This document shows positions 22,753-35,839 of a DNA stretch of 64,000 nucleotides, in pieces. Position numbers and translations under genes: made by a program. The notes beneath the pieces were generated by a model. The model ran no database searches, was not told where the DNA came from, and saw nothing but the letters and a program-made list of their open reading frames with translations. The DNA is from Calliopsis andreniformis (lineage: Eukaryota > Arthropoda > Insecta > Hymenoptera > Andrenidae): positions 971,501-1,035,500 of the forward strand of contig NW_027480566.1 in assembly GCF_051401765.1 (NCBI RefSeq), written 5' to 3'. Position 1 is the first letter of the stretch, and each line of letters begins with the position of its first letter.

Positions 22753-24160
22753 GATCGCTCCGTTATTCTACGTTCTCTCGGTCCACGGGCATCAGAGAGC
22801 AAAACAGCCTAATAGTTTTAGAGTGCCTCAACGATCAGGAATAAGGATCTAACGTTCTCGTTTCGAACCGACGACTTTCGGTTCCGGAGCGACACGAACG
22901 CTCCATGATTCACGATTATCTCGACACAGGTAAGAGACAGAGGACAACAAGTGTATGGTTTTAGAGTGCCACGAGCACCAGGAATAAGGATCTACCGTTG
23001 TCCCTTCGTTCCGTCGACATTCGGTTCCGGAGCGACACGAACGGGGACTTAGAATTTTTTCGCTCGGGCTCCGGAGCGACACGAACGGGGACTTAGCATT
23101 TTTTCGCTCGAACTCCGGAGCGACACGATCGCTCCGTTATTCTACGTTCTCTCGGTCCACGGGCATCAGAGAGCAAAACAGCCTAATAGTTTTAGAGTGC
23201 CTCAACGATCAGGAATAAGGATCTAACGTTCTCGTTTCGAACCGACGACTTTCGGTTCCGGAGCGACAGGAACGCTCCATGATTCTCGATTATCTCGACA
23301 CAGGTAAGAGACAGAGGACAACAAGTGTATGGTTTTAGAGAGCCACGAGCACCAGGAATAAGGATCTACCGTTGTCCCTTCGTTCCGTCGACATTCGGTT
23401 CCGGAGCGACACGAACGGGGACTTAGAATTTTTTCGCTCGGGCTCCGGAGCGACACGATCGCTCCGTTATTCTACGTTCTCTCGGTCCACGGGCATCAGA
23501 GAGCAAAACAGCCTAATAGTTTTAGAGTGCCTCAACGATCAGGAATAAGGATCTAACGTTCTCGTTTCGAACCGACGACTTTCGGTTCCGGAGCGACACG
23601 AACGCTCCATGATTCACGATTATCTCGACACAGGTAAGAGACAGAGGACAACAAGTGTATGGTTTTAGAGTGCCACGAGCACCAGGAATAAGGATCTACC
23701 GTTGTCCCTTCGTTCCGTCGACATTCGGTTCCGGAGCGACACGAACGGGGACTTAGAATTTTTTCGCTCGGGCTCCGGAGCGACACGAACGGGGACTTAG
23801 CATTTTTTCGCTCGAACTCCGGAGCGACACGATCGCTCCGTTATTCTACGTTCTCTCGGTCCACGGGCATCAGAGAGCAAAACAGCCTAATAGTTTTAGA
23901 GTGCCTCAACGATCAGGAATAAGGATCTAACGTTCTCGTTTCGAACCGACGACTTTCGGTTCCGGAGCGACAGGAACGCTCCATGATTCTCGATTATCTC
24001 GACACAGGTAAGAGACAGAGGACAACAAGTGTATGGTTTTAGAGAGCCACGAGCACCAGGAATAAGGATCTACCGTTGTCCCTTCGTTCCGTCGACATTC
24101 GGTTCCGGAGCGACACGAACGGGGACTTAGAATTTTTTCGCTCGGGCTCCGGAGCGACAC
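22753..24160. repeat. 704-bp dimeric higher-order repeat, two copies
   Basis: A 374-bp unit with GATTCACGATTATC and TTTAGAGTGCCACG is followed by a 330-bp unit with GACAGGAACG. The pair occurs at 22753-23456 and 23457-24160. The same 374-bp haplotype is also seen at 19662, which places the origin of this dimer in the 19-20 kb stretch. Confidence 0.87.
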
Positions 24161-25560
24161 GATCGCTCCGTTATTCTACGTTCTCTCGGTCCACGGGCAT
24201 CAGAGAGCTAAACAGCCTAATAGTTTTAGAGTGCCTCAACGATCAGGAATAAGGATCTAACGTTCTCGTTTCGAACCGACGACTTTCGGTTTCGGAGCGA
24301 CACGAACGCTCCATGATTCTCGATTATCTCGACACAGGTAAGAGACAGAGGACAACAAGTGTATGGTTTTAGAGAGCCACGAGCACCAGGAATAAGGATC
24401 TAACGTTGTCCCTTCGTTCCGTCGACATTCGGTTCCGGAGCGACACGAACGGGGACTTAGAATTTTTTCGCTCGGGCTCCGGAACGACACGAACGGGGAC
24501 TTAGAATTTTTTCGCTCGAACTCCGGAGCGACACGATCGCTCCGTTATTCTACGTTCTCTCGGTCCACGGGCATCAGAGAGCAAAACAGCCTAATAGTTT
24601 TAGAGTGCCTCAACGATCAGGAATAAGGATCTAACGTTCTCGTTTCGAACCGACGACTTTCGGTTTCGGAGCGACACGAACGCTCCATGATTCTCGATTA
24701 TCTCGACACAGGTAAGAGACAGAGGACAACAAGTGTATGGTTTTAGAGAGCCACGAGCACCAGGAATAAGGATCTAACGTTGTCCCTTCGTTCCGTCGAC
24801 ATTCGGTTCCGGAGCGACACGAACGGGGACTTAGAATTTTTTCGCTCGGGCTCCGGAACGACACGAACGGGGACTTAGAATTTTTTCGCTCGAACTCCGG
24901 AGCGACACGATCGCTCCGTTATTCTACGTTCTCTCGGTCCACGGGCATCAGAGAGCAAAACAGCCTAATAGTTTTAGAGTGCCTCAACGATCAGGAATAA
25001 GGATCTAACGTTCTCGTTTCGAACCGACGACTTTCGGTTCCGGAGCGACACGAACGCTCCATGATTCTCGATTATCTCGACACAGGTAAGAGACAGAGGA
25101 CAACAAGTGTATGGTTTTAGAGAGCCACGAGCACCAGGAATAAGGATCTAACGTTGTCCCTTCGTTCCGTCGACATTCGGTTCCGGAGCGACACGAACGG
25201 GGACTTAGAATTTTTTCGCTCGGGCTCCGGAGCGAAACGAACGGGGACTTAGAATTTTTTCGCTCGAACTCCGGAGCGACACGATCGCTCCGTTATTCTA
25301 CGTTCTCTCGGTCCGCGGGCAACAGATAGCAAAACAGCCTAATAGTTTCAGAGTGCCTCAACGATCAGGAATAAGGATCTAACGTTCTCGTTTCGATCCG
25401 ACGACTTTCGGTTCCGGAGCGACACGAACGCTCCATGATTCTCGATTATCTCGACACAGGTAAGAGACAGAGGACAACAAGTGTATGGTTTTAGAGAGCC
25501 ACGAGCACCAGGAATAAGGATCTACCGTTGTCCCTTCGTTCCGTCGACATTCGGTTCCGG

Positions 25561-28500
25561 AGCGACACGAACGGGGACTTAGAATTATTTCGCTCGAACT
25601 CCGGAGCGACACGATCGCTCCGTTATTCTACGTTCTCTCGGTCCACGGGCATCAGAGAGCAAAACAGCCTAATAGTTTTAGAGAGCCTCAACGATCAGGA
25701 ATAAGGATCTAACGTTCTCGTTTCGAACCGACGACTTTCGGTTCCGGAGCGACACGAACGCTCCATGATTCTCGATTATCTCGACACAGGTAAGAGACAG
25801 AGGACAACAAGTGTATGGTTTTAGAGAGCCACGAGCACCAGGAATAAGGATCTACCGTTGTCCCTTCGTTCCGTCGACTTTCGGTTCCGGAGCGACACGA
25901 ACGGGGAATTAGAATTATTTCGTTCGAACTCCGGAGCGACACGATCGCTCCGTTATTCTACGTTCTCTCGGTCCACGGGCATCAGAGAGCAAAACAGCCT
26001 AATAGTTTTAGAGTGCCTCAACGATCAGGAATATGGATCTGTCGTTCTCGTTTCGAACCGACGACTTTCGGTTCCGGAGCGACACGAACGCTCCATGATT
26101 CTCGATTATCTCGACACAGGTAAGAGACAGAGGAGAACAAGTGTATGGTTTTAGAGAGCCACGAGCACCAGGAATAAGGATCTACCATTGTCATTTCATT
26201 CCGTCGACATTCGGTTCCGGAGCGACACGAACGGGGACTTAGAATTATTTCGCTCGACCTCCGGAGCGACACGATCGCTCCGTTATTCTACGTTCTCTCG
26301 GTCCACGGGCATCAGAGAGCAAAACAGCCTAATAGTTTTAGAGTGCCTCAACGATCAGGAATAAGGATCTAACGTTCTCGTTTCGAACCGACGACTTTCG
26401 GTTCCGGAGCGACACGAACGCTCCATGATTCTCTATTATCTCGACACAGGTAAGAGACAGAGGACAACAAGTGTATGGATTTAGAGAGCCACGAACACCA
26501 GGAATAAGGATCTACCGTTGTCCCTTCGTTCCGTTGACATTCGGTTCCGGGGCGACACGAACGGGGACTTAGAATTTTTTCGCTCGGGCTCCGGAGCGAC
26601 ACGATCGCTCCGTTATTCTACGTTCTCTCGGTCCACGGGCATCAGAGAGCAAAACAGCCTAATAGTTTTAGAGTGCCTCAACGATCAGGAATAAGGATCT
26701 AACGTTCTCGTTTCGAACCGACGACTTTCGGTTCCGGAGCGACAGGAACGCTCCATGATTCTCGATTATCTCGACACAGGTAAGAGACAGAGGAGAACAA
26801 GTGTATGGTTTTAGAGAGCCACGAGCACCAGGAATAAGGATCTACCATTGTCATTTCGTTCCGTCGACATTCGGTTCCGGAGCGACACGAACGGGGACTT
26901 AGAATTTTTTCGCTCGGGCTGCGGAGCGACACGAACGGGGACTTAGAATTTTTTCGCTCGGGCTCCGGAGCGACACGATCGCTCCGTTATTCTACGTTCT
27001 CTCGGTCCGCGGGCAACAGAGAGCAAAACAGCCTAATAGTTTTAGAGTGTCTCAACGATCAGGAATAAGGATCTAACGTTCTCGCTTCGAACCGACGACT
27101 TTCGGTTCCGGAGCGACACGAACGCTCCATGATTCTCGATTATCTCGACACAGGTAAGAGACAGAGGACAACAAGTGTATGGTTTTAGAGAGCCACGAGC
27201 ACCAGGAATAAGGATCTAGCGTTGTCCCTTCGTTCCGTCGACATTCGGTTCCGGAGCGACACGAACGGGGACTTAGAATTTTTTCGCTCAGGCTCCGGAG
27301 CGACACGAACGGGGACTTAGAATTTTTTCGTTCGAACTCCGGAGCGACACGATCGCTCCGTTATTCTACGTTCTCTCGGTCGACGGGCATCAGAGAGCAA
27401 AACAGCCTAATAGTTTTAGAGTGCCTCAACGATCAGGAATAAGGATCTAACGTTCTCGTTTCGAACCGACGACTTTCGGTTCCGGAGCGACACGAACGCT
27501 CCATGATTCTCGATTACCTCGACACAGGTAAGAGACAGAGGACAACAAGTGTATGGTTTTAGAGAGCCACGAGCACCAGGAATAAGGTTCTACCGTTGTC
27601 CCTTCGTTCCGTCGACATTCGGTTCCGCAGCGACACGAACGGGGACTTAGAATTTTTTCGCTCGGACTCCGGAGCGACACGATCGCCGTGCTATTCTACG
27701 TTCTCTCGGTCCACGGGCATCAGAGCGCAAAACAGCCTAATAGTTTTAGAGCGCCTCAACGATCAGGAATAAGGATCTAACGTTCTCGCTTCGAACCGAC
27801 GACTTTCGGTTCCGGAGCGACACGAACGCTCCATGATTCTCGATTATCTCGACACAGGTAAGAGACAGAGGACAACAAGTGTATGGTTTTAGAGAGCCAC
27901 GAGCACCAGGAATAAGGATCTACCGTTGTCCCTTCGTTCCGTCGACATTCGGTTCCGGAGAGACACGAACGGGGACTTAGAATCTTTTCGCTCGAACTCC
28001 GGAGCGACACGATCGCTCCGTTATTCTACGTTCTCTCGGTCCACGGGCAACAGAGAGCAAAACAGTCTAATAGTTTTAGAGTGCCTCAACGATCAGGAAT
28101 AAGGATCTAACGTTCTCGTTTCGAACCGACGACTTTCGGTTCCGGAGCGACACGAACGCTCCATGATTCTCTATTATCTCGACACAGGTAAGAGACAGAG
28201 GACAACAAGTGTATGGATTTAGAGAGCCACGAACACCAGGAATAAGGATCTACCGTTGTCCCTTCGTTCCGTCGACATTCGGTTCCGGGGCGACACGAAC
28301 GGGGACTTAGAATTTTTTCGCTCGGGCTCCGGAGCGACACGAACGGGGACTTAGAATTTTTTCGCTCGAACTCCGGAGCGACACGATCGCTCCGTTATTC
28401 TACGTTCTCTCGGTCCACGGGCAACAGAGAGCAAAACAGCCTAATAGTTTTAGAGTGCCTCAACGATCAGGAATAAGGATCTAACGTTCTCGTTTCGAAC

Positions 28501-30112
28501 CGACGACTTTCGGTTCCGGAGCGACACGAACGCTCCATGATTCTCGATTATCTCGACACAGGTAAGAGACAGAGGACAACAAGTGTATGGTTTTAGAGAG
28601 CCACGAGCGCCAGGAATAAGGTTCTACCGTTGCCCTTCGTTCCGTCGACATTCGGTTCCGGAGCGACACGAACGGGGACTTAGAATTTTTTCGCTCGGGC
28701 TCCGGAACGAAACGAACGGGGACTTAGAATTTTTTCGCTCGAACTCCGGAGCGACAGGATCGCTCCGTTATTCTACGTTCTCTCGGTCCACGGGCATCAG
28801 AGAGCAAAAGAGCCTAATAGTTTTAGAGTGCCTCAACGATCAGGAATAAGGATCTAACGTTCTCGTTTCGAACCGACGACTTTCGGTTCCGGAGCGACAC
28901 GAACGCTCCATGATTCTCGATTATCTCGACACAGGTAAGAGACAGAGGACAACAAGTGTATGGTTTTAGAGAGCCACGAGCACCAGGAATAAGGATCTAC
29001 CGTTGTCCCTTCGTTCCGTCGACATTCGGTTCCGGAGCGACACGAACGGGGACTTAGAATTTTTTCGCTCGGGCTCCGGAGCGACACGAACGGGGACTTA
29101 GAATTTTTTCGCTCGAACTCCGGAGCGACACGATCGCTCCGTTATTCTACATTCTCTCGGTCCACGGGCATCAGAGAGCAAAACAGCCTAATAGTTTTAG
29201 GGTGTCTCAACGATCAGGAATAAGGATCTAACGTTCTCGCTTCGAACCGACGACTTTCGGTTCCGGAGCGACACGAACGCTCCATGATTCTCGATTATCT
29301 CGACACTGGTAAGAGACAGAGGACAACAAGTGTATGGTTTTAGAGAGCCACGAGCACCAGGAATAAGGTTCTACCGTTGTCCCTTCGTTCCGTCGACATT
29401 CGGTTCCGGAGCGACACGAACGGGGACTTAGAATGTTTTCGCTCGGGCTCTGGAGCGACACGAACGGGGACTTAGAATTTTTTCGCTCGGACTCCGGAGC
29501 GACACGATCGCCGTGCTATTCTACGTTCTCTCGATCCACGGGCATCAGAGCGCAAAACAGCCTAATAGTTTTAGAGCGCCTCAACGATCAGGAATAAGGA
29601 TCTAACGTTCTCGCTTCGAACCGACGACTTTCGGTTCCGGAGCGACACGAACGCTCCATGATTCTCGATTATCTCGACACAGGTAAGAGACAGAGGACAA
29701 CAAGTGTATGGTTTTAGAGAGCCACGAGCACCAGGAATAAGGATCTACCGTTGTCCCTTCGTTCCGTCGACATTCGGTTCCGGAGCGACACGAACGGGGA
29801 CTTAGAATCTTTTCGCTCGAACTCCGGAGCGACACGATCGCTCCGTTATTCTACGTTCTCTCGGTCCACGGGCAACAGAGAGCAAAACAGTCTAATAGTT
29901 TTAGAGTGCCTCAACGATCAGGAATAAGGATCTAACGTTCTCGTTTCGAACCGACGACTTTCGGTTCCGGAGCGACACGAACGCTCCATGATTCTCGATT
30001 ATCTCGACACAGGTAAGAGACAGAGGACAACAAGTGTATGGTTTTAGAGAGCCACGAGCGCCAGGAATAAGGTTCTACCGTTGCCCTTCGTTCCGTCGAC
30101 ATTCGGTTCTGG
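25561..30112. repeat. 4552-bp, 13-unit higher-order block, copy 1
   Basis: Landmarks are 25709, 26039, 26369, 26699, 27073, 27447, 27777, 28107, 28481, 28854, 29228, 29602 and 29932. The following copy has the same landmarks plus 4552 and the same private variants in the same order, for example ATTTCATTCCG in the second unit, TTCCGCAGCG in the sixth and CGGAGAGACACG in the seventh. Two modules inside it (B at 26086-26228 and 26746-26888) are type II in a type I surrounding. The boundary at 25561 is set from where similarity to 30113 begins in the box preceding C. Confidence 0.9.
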
Positions 30113-33100
30113 AGCGACACGAACGGGGACTTAGAATTATTTCGCTCGAACTCCGGAGCGACACGATCGCTCCGTTATTCTACGTTCTCTCGGTCCACGG
30201 GCATCAGAGAGCAAAACAGCCTAATAGTTTTAGAGAGCCTCAACGATCAGGAATAAGGATCTAACGTTCTCGTTTCGAACCGACGACTTTCGGTTCCGGA
30301 GCGACACGAACGCTCCATGATTCTCGAATATCTCGACACAGGTAAGAGACAGAGGACAACAAGTGTATGGTTTTAGAGAGCCACGAGCACCAGGAATAAG
30401 GATCTACCGTTGTCCCTTCGTTCCGTCGACTTTCGGTTCCGGAGCGACACGAACGGGGAATTAGAATTATTTCGTTCGAACTCCGGAGCGACACGATCGC
30501 TCCGTTATTCTACGTTCTCTCGGTCCACGGGCATCAGAGAGCAAAACAGCCTAATAGTTTTAGAGTGCCTCAACGATCAGGAATATGGATCTGTCGTTCT
30601 CGTTTCGAACCGACGACTTTCGGTTCCGGAGCGACACGAACGCTCCATGATTCTCGATTATCTCGACACAGGTAAGAGACAGAGGAGAACAAGTGTATGG
30701 TTTTAGAGAGCCACGAGCACCAGGAATAAGGATCTACCATTGTCATTTCATTCCGTCGACATTCGGTTCCGGAGCGACACGAACGGGGACTTAGAATTAT
30801 TTCGCTCGACCTCCGGAGCGACACGATCGCTCCGTTATTCTACGTTCTCTCGGTCCACGGGCATCAGAGAGCAAAACAGCCTAATAGTTTTAGAGTGCCT
30901 CAACGATCAGGAATAAGGATCTAACGTTCTCGTTTCGAACCGACGACTTTCGGTTCCGGAGCGACACGAACGCTCCATGATTCTCTATTATCTCGACACA
31001 GGTAAGAGACAGAGGACAACAAGTGTATGGATTTAGAGAGCCACGAACACCAGGAATAAGGATCTACCGTTGTCCCTTCGTTCCGTTGACATTCGGTTCC
31101 GGGGCGACACGAACGGGGACTTAGAATTTTTTCGCTCGGGCTCCGGAGCGACACGATCGCTCCGTTATTCTACGTTCTCTCGGTCCACGGGCATCAGAGA
31201 GCAAAACAGCCTAATAGTTTTAGAGTGCCTCAACGATCAGGAATAAGGATCTAACGTTCTCGTTTCGAACCGACGACTTTCGGTTCCGGAGCGACAGGAA
31301 CGCTCCATGATTCTCGATTATCTCGACACAGGTAAGAGACAGAGGAGAACAAGTGTATGGTTTTAGAGAGCCACGAGCACCAGGAATAAGGATCTACCAT
31401 TGTCATTTCGTTCCGTCGACATTCGGTTCCGGAGCGACACGAACGGGGACTTAGAATTTTTTCGCTCGGGCTGCGGAGCGACACGAACGGGGACTTAGAA
31501 TTTTTTCGCTCGGGCTCCGGAGCGACACGATCGCTCCGTTATTCTACGTTCTCTCGGTCCGCGGGCAACAGAGAGCAAAACAGCCTAATAGTTTTAGAGT
31601 GTCTCAACGATCAGGAATAAGGATCTAACGTTCTCGCTTCGAACCGACGACTTTCGGTTCCGGAGCGACACGAACGCTCCATGATTCTCGATTATCTCGA
31701 CACAGGTAAGAGACAGAGGACAACAAGTGTATGGTTTTAGAGAGCCACGAGCACCAGGAATAAGGATCTAGCGTTGTCCCTTCGTTCCGTCGACATTCGG
31801 TTCCGGAGCGACACGAACGGGGACTTAGAATTTTTTCGCTCAGGCTCCGGAGCGACACGAACGGGGACTTAGAATTTTTTCGTTCGAACTCCGGAGCGAC
31901 ACGATCGCTCCGTTATTCTACGTTCTCTCGGTCGACGGGCATCAGAGAGCAAAACAGCCTAATAGTTTTAGAGTGCCTCAACGATCAGGAATAAGGATCT
32001 AACGTTCTCGTTTCGAACCGACGACTTTCGGTTCCGGAGCGACACGAACGCTCCATGATTCTCGATTACCTCGACACAGGTAAGAGACAGAGGACAACAA
32101 GTGTATGGTTTTAGAGAGCCACGAGCACCAGGAATAAGGTTCTACCGTTGTCCCTTCGTTCCGTCGACATTCGGTTCCGCAGCGACACGAACGGGGACTT
32201 AGAATTTTTTCGCTCGGACTCCGGAGCGACACGATCGCCGTGCTATTCTACGTTCTCTCGGTCCACGGGCATCAGAGCGCAAAACAGCCTAATAGTTTTA
32301 GAGCGCCTCAACGATCAGGAATAAGGATCTAACGTTCTCGCTTCGAACCGACGACTTTCGGTTCCGGAGCGACACGAACGCTCCATGATTCTCGATTATC
32401 TCGACACAGGTAAGAGACAGAGGACAACAAGTGTATGGTTTTAGAGAGCCACGAGCACCAGGAATAAGGATCTACCGTTGTCCCTTCGTTCCGTCGACAT
32501 TCGGTTCCGGAGAGACACGAACGGGGACTTAGAATCTTTTCGCTCGAACTCCGGAGCGACACGATCGCTCCGTTATTCTACGTTCTCTCGGTCCACGGGC
32601 AACAGAGAGCAAAACAGTCTAATAGTTTTAGAGTGCCTCAACGATCAGGAATAAGGATCTAACGTTCTCGTTTCGAACCGACGACTTTCGGTTCCGGAGC
32701 GACACGAACGCTCCATGATTCTCTATTATCTCGACACAGGTAAGAGACAGAGGACAACAAGTGTATGGATTTAGAGAGCCACGAACACCAGGAATAAGGA
32801 TCTACCGTTGTCCCTTCGTTCCGTCGACATTCGGTTCCGGGGCGACACGAACGGGGACTTAGAATTTTTTCGCTCGGGCTCCGGAGCGACACGAACGGGG
32901 ACTTAGAATTTTTTCGCTCGAACTCCGGAGCGACACGATCGCTCCGTTATTCTACGTTCTCTCGGTCCACGGGCAACAGAGAGCAAAACAGCCTAATAGT
33001 TTTAGAGTGCCTCAACGATCAGGAATAAGGATCTAACGTTCTCGTTTCGAACCGACGACTTTCGGTTCCGGAGCGACACGAACGCTCCATGATTCTCGAT

Positions 33101-34664
33101 TATCTCGACACAGGTAAGAGACAGAGGACAACAAGTGTATGGTTTTAGAGAGCCACGAGCGCCAGGAATAAGGTTCTACCGTTGCCCTTCGTTCCGTCGA
33201 CATTCGGTTCCGGAGCGACACGAACGGGGACTTAGAATTTTTTCGCTCGGGCTCCGGAACGAAACGAACGGGGACTTAGAATTTTTTCGCTCGAACTCCG
33301 GAGCGACAGGATCGCTCCGTTATTCTACGTTCTCTCGGTCCACGGGCATCAGAGAGCAAAAGAGCCTAATAGTTTTAGAGTGCCTCAACGATCAGGAATA
33401 AGGATCTAACGTTCTCGTTTCGAACCGACGACTTTCGGTTCCGGAGCGACACGAACGCTCCATGATTCTCGATTATCTCGACACAGGTAAGAGACAGAGG
33501 ACAACAAGTGTATGGTTTTAGAGAGCCACGAGCACCAGGAATAAGGATCTACCGTTGTCCCTTCGTTCCGTCGACATTCGGTTCCGGAGCGACACGAACG
33601 GGGACTTAGAATTTTTTCGCTCGGGCTCCGGAGCGACACGAACGGGGACTTAGAATTTTTTCGCTCGAACTCCGGAGCGACACGATCGCTCCGTTATTCT
33701 ACATTCTCTCGGTCCACGGGCATCAGAGAGCAAAACAGCCTAATAGTTTTAGGGTGTCTCAACGATCAGGAATAAGGATCTAACGTTCTCGCTTCGAACC
33801 GACGACTTTCGGTTCCGGAGCGACACGAACGCTCCATGATTCTCGATTATCTCGACACTGGTAAGAGACAGAGGACAACAAGTGTATGGTTTTAGAGAGC
33901 CACGAGCACCAGGAATAAGGTTCTACCGTTGTCCCTTCGTTCCGTCGACATTCGGTTCCGGAGCGACACGAACGGGGACTTAGAATGTTTTCGCTCGGGC
34001 TCTGGAGCGACACGAACGGGGACTTAGAATTTTTTCGCTCGGACTCCGGAGCGACACGATCGCCGTGCTATTCTACGTTCTCTCGATCCACGGGCATCAG
34101 AGCGCAAAACAGCCTAATAGTTTTAGAGCGCCTCAACGATCAGGAATAAGGATCTAACGTTCTCGCTTCGAACCGACGACTTTCGGTTCCGGAGCGACAC
34201 GAACGCTCCATGATTCTCGATTATCTCGACACAGGTAAGAGACAGAGGACAACAAGTGTATGGTTTTAGAGAGCCACGAGCACCAGGAATAAGGATCTAC
34301 CGTTGTCCCTTCGTTCCGTCGACATTCGGTTCCGGAGCGACACGAACGGGGACTTAGAATCTTTTCGCTCGAACTCCGGAGCGACACGATCGCTCCGTTA
34401 TTCTACGTTCTCTCGGTCCACGGGCAACAGAGAGCAAAACAGTCTAATAGTTTTAGAGTGCCTCAACGATCAGGAATAAGGATCTAACGTTCTCGTTTCG
34501 AACCGACGACTTTCGGTTCCGGAGCGACACGAACGCTCCATGATTCTCGATTATCTCGACACAGGTAAGAGACAGAGGACAACAAGTGTATGGTTTTAGA
34601 GAGCCACGAGCGCCAGGAATAAGGTTCTACCGTTGCCCTTCGTTCCGTCGACATTCGGTTCTGG
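30113..34664. repeat. 4552-bp higher-order block, copy 2
   Basis: This is a tandem copy of 25561-30112. The one difference I found by reading is A at 30328 (CTCGAATATC) against T at 25776 (CTCGATTATC). I did not compare every base, but the repeat-derived reading frames agree unit for unit otherwise. Such identity over 4.5 kb, against the clear divergence between adjacent units, marks a very recent duplication or an assembly effect. Confidence 0.9.
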
Positions 34665-34982
34665 AGCGACACGAACGGGGACTTAGAATTATTTCGCTCG
34701 AACTCCGGAGCGACACGATCGCTCCGTTATTCTACGTTCTCTCGGTCCACGGGCATCAGAGAGCAAAACAGCCTAATAGTTTTAGAGAGCCTCAACGATC
34801 AGGAATAAGGATCTAACGTTCTCGTTTCGAACCGACGACTTTCGGTTCCGGAGCGACACGAACGCTCCATGATTCTCGAATATCTCGACACAGGTAAGAG
34901 ACAGAGGACAACAAGTGTATGGTTTTAGAGAGCCACGAGCACCAGGAATAAGGATCTACCGTTGTCCCTTCGTTCCGTCGAC
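34665..34982. repeat. Start of a third copy of the 4552-bp block
   Basis: Similarity to 30113-30430 continues through this stretch, including the A at 34880 that matches copy 2 (30328) and not copy 1. It ends at 34983, where GTCGACATTCGG replaces the block's GTCGACTTTCGG and a 374-bp unit follows. Confidence 0.85.
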
Positions 34983-35464
34983 ATTCGGTTCCGGAGCGAC
35001 ACGAACGGGGACTTAGAATTTTTTCGCTCGGGCTCCGGAGCGAAACGAACGGGGACTTAGAATTTTTTCGCTCGAACTCCGGAGCGACACGATCGCTCCG
35101 TTATTCTACGTTCTCTCGGTCCACGGGCATCAGAGAGCAAAACAGCCTAATAGTTTTAGAGTGCCTCAACGATCAGGAATAAGGTTCTAACGTTCTCGTT
35201 TCGAAACGACGACTTTCGGTTCCGGAGCGACACGAACGCTCCATGATTCTCGATTATCTCGACACAGGTAAGAGACAGAGGACAACAAGTGTATGGTTTT
35301 AGAGAGCCACGAGCACCAGGAATAAGGATCTACCGTTGTCCCTTCGTTCCGTCGACATTCGGTTCCGGAGCGACACGAACGGGGACTTAGAATTTTTTCG
35401 CTCGGGCTCCGTAGCGACACGAACGGGGACTTAGAATTTTTTCGCTCGAACTCCGGAGCGACAC

Positions 35465-35839
35465 GATCGCTCCGTTATTCTACGTTCTCTCGGTCCACGG
35501 GCATCAGAGAGCAAAACAGCCTAATAGTTGTAGAGTGCCTCAACGATCAGGAATAAGGATCTAACGTTCTCGTTTCGAACCGACGACTTTCGGTTCCGGA
35601 GCGACACGAACGCTCCATGATTCTCGATTATCTCGACACAGGTAAGAGACAGAGGACAACAAGTGTATGGTTTTAGAGAGCCACGAGCAACAGGAATAAG
35701 GATCTACCGTTGTCCCTTCGTTCCGTCGACATTCGGTTCCGGAGCGACACGAACGGGGACTTAGAATTTTTTCGCTCGGGCTCCGGAGCGACACGAACGG
35801 TGACTTAGAATTTTTTCGCGTCGAACTCCGGAGCGACAC
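35465..35839. repeat. 375-bp unit with one G inserted in C (first of five)
   Basis: The second C reads TTTTTTCGCGTCGAACTCC where the usual form is TTTTTTCGCTCGAACTCC, adding one base. The same insertion, together with GAGCAACAGGAATAAGG, occurs in units with landmarks 35561, 38003, 42226, 44998 and 54939. This again points to one mutation spread by copying. Confidence 0.9.

Larger units (their letters stand above)
18532..25560. repeat. Type I block 2a, with CATTTTTT and GACAGGAACG markers
   Basis: Landmarks 18628 to 25379 mark units of type I. Local markers set this part apart: a C module with ACTTAGCATTTTT (near 19907, 20281, 20611, 21315, 22018, 23093, 23798), B starting GACAGGAACG (20036, 20410, 23223, 23927), GATTCTCTATTATC with GTATGGATTTAG, and a C with CTCGACCTCC. 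Units 18628 and 18958 are repeated by 22145 and 22475 at an offset of 3517 bp, including the rare GTCCCTACG in 18958 and 22475. Confidence 0.9.
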
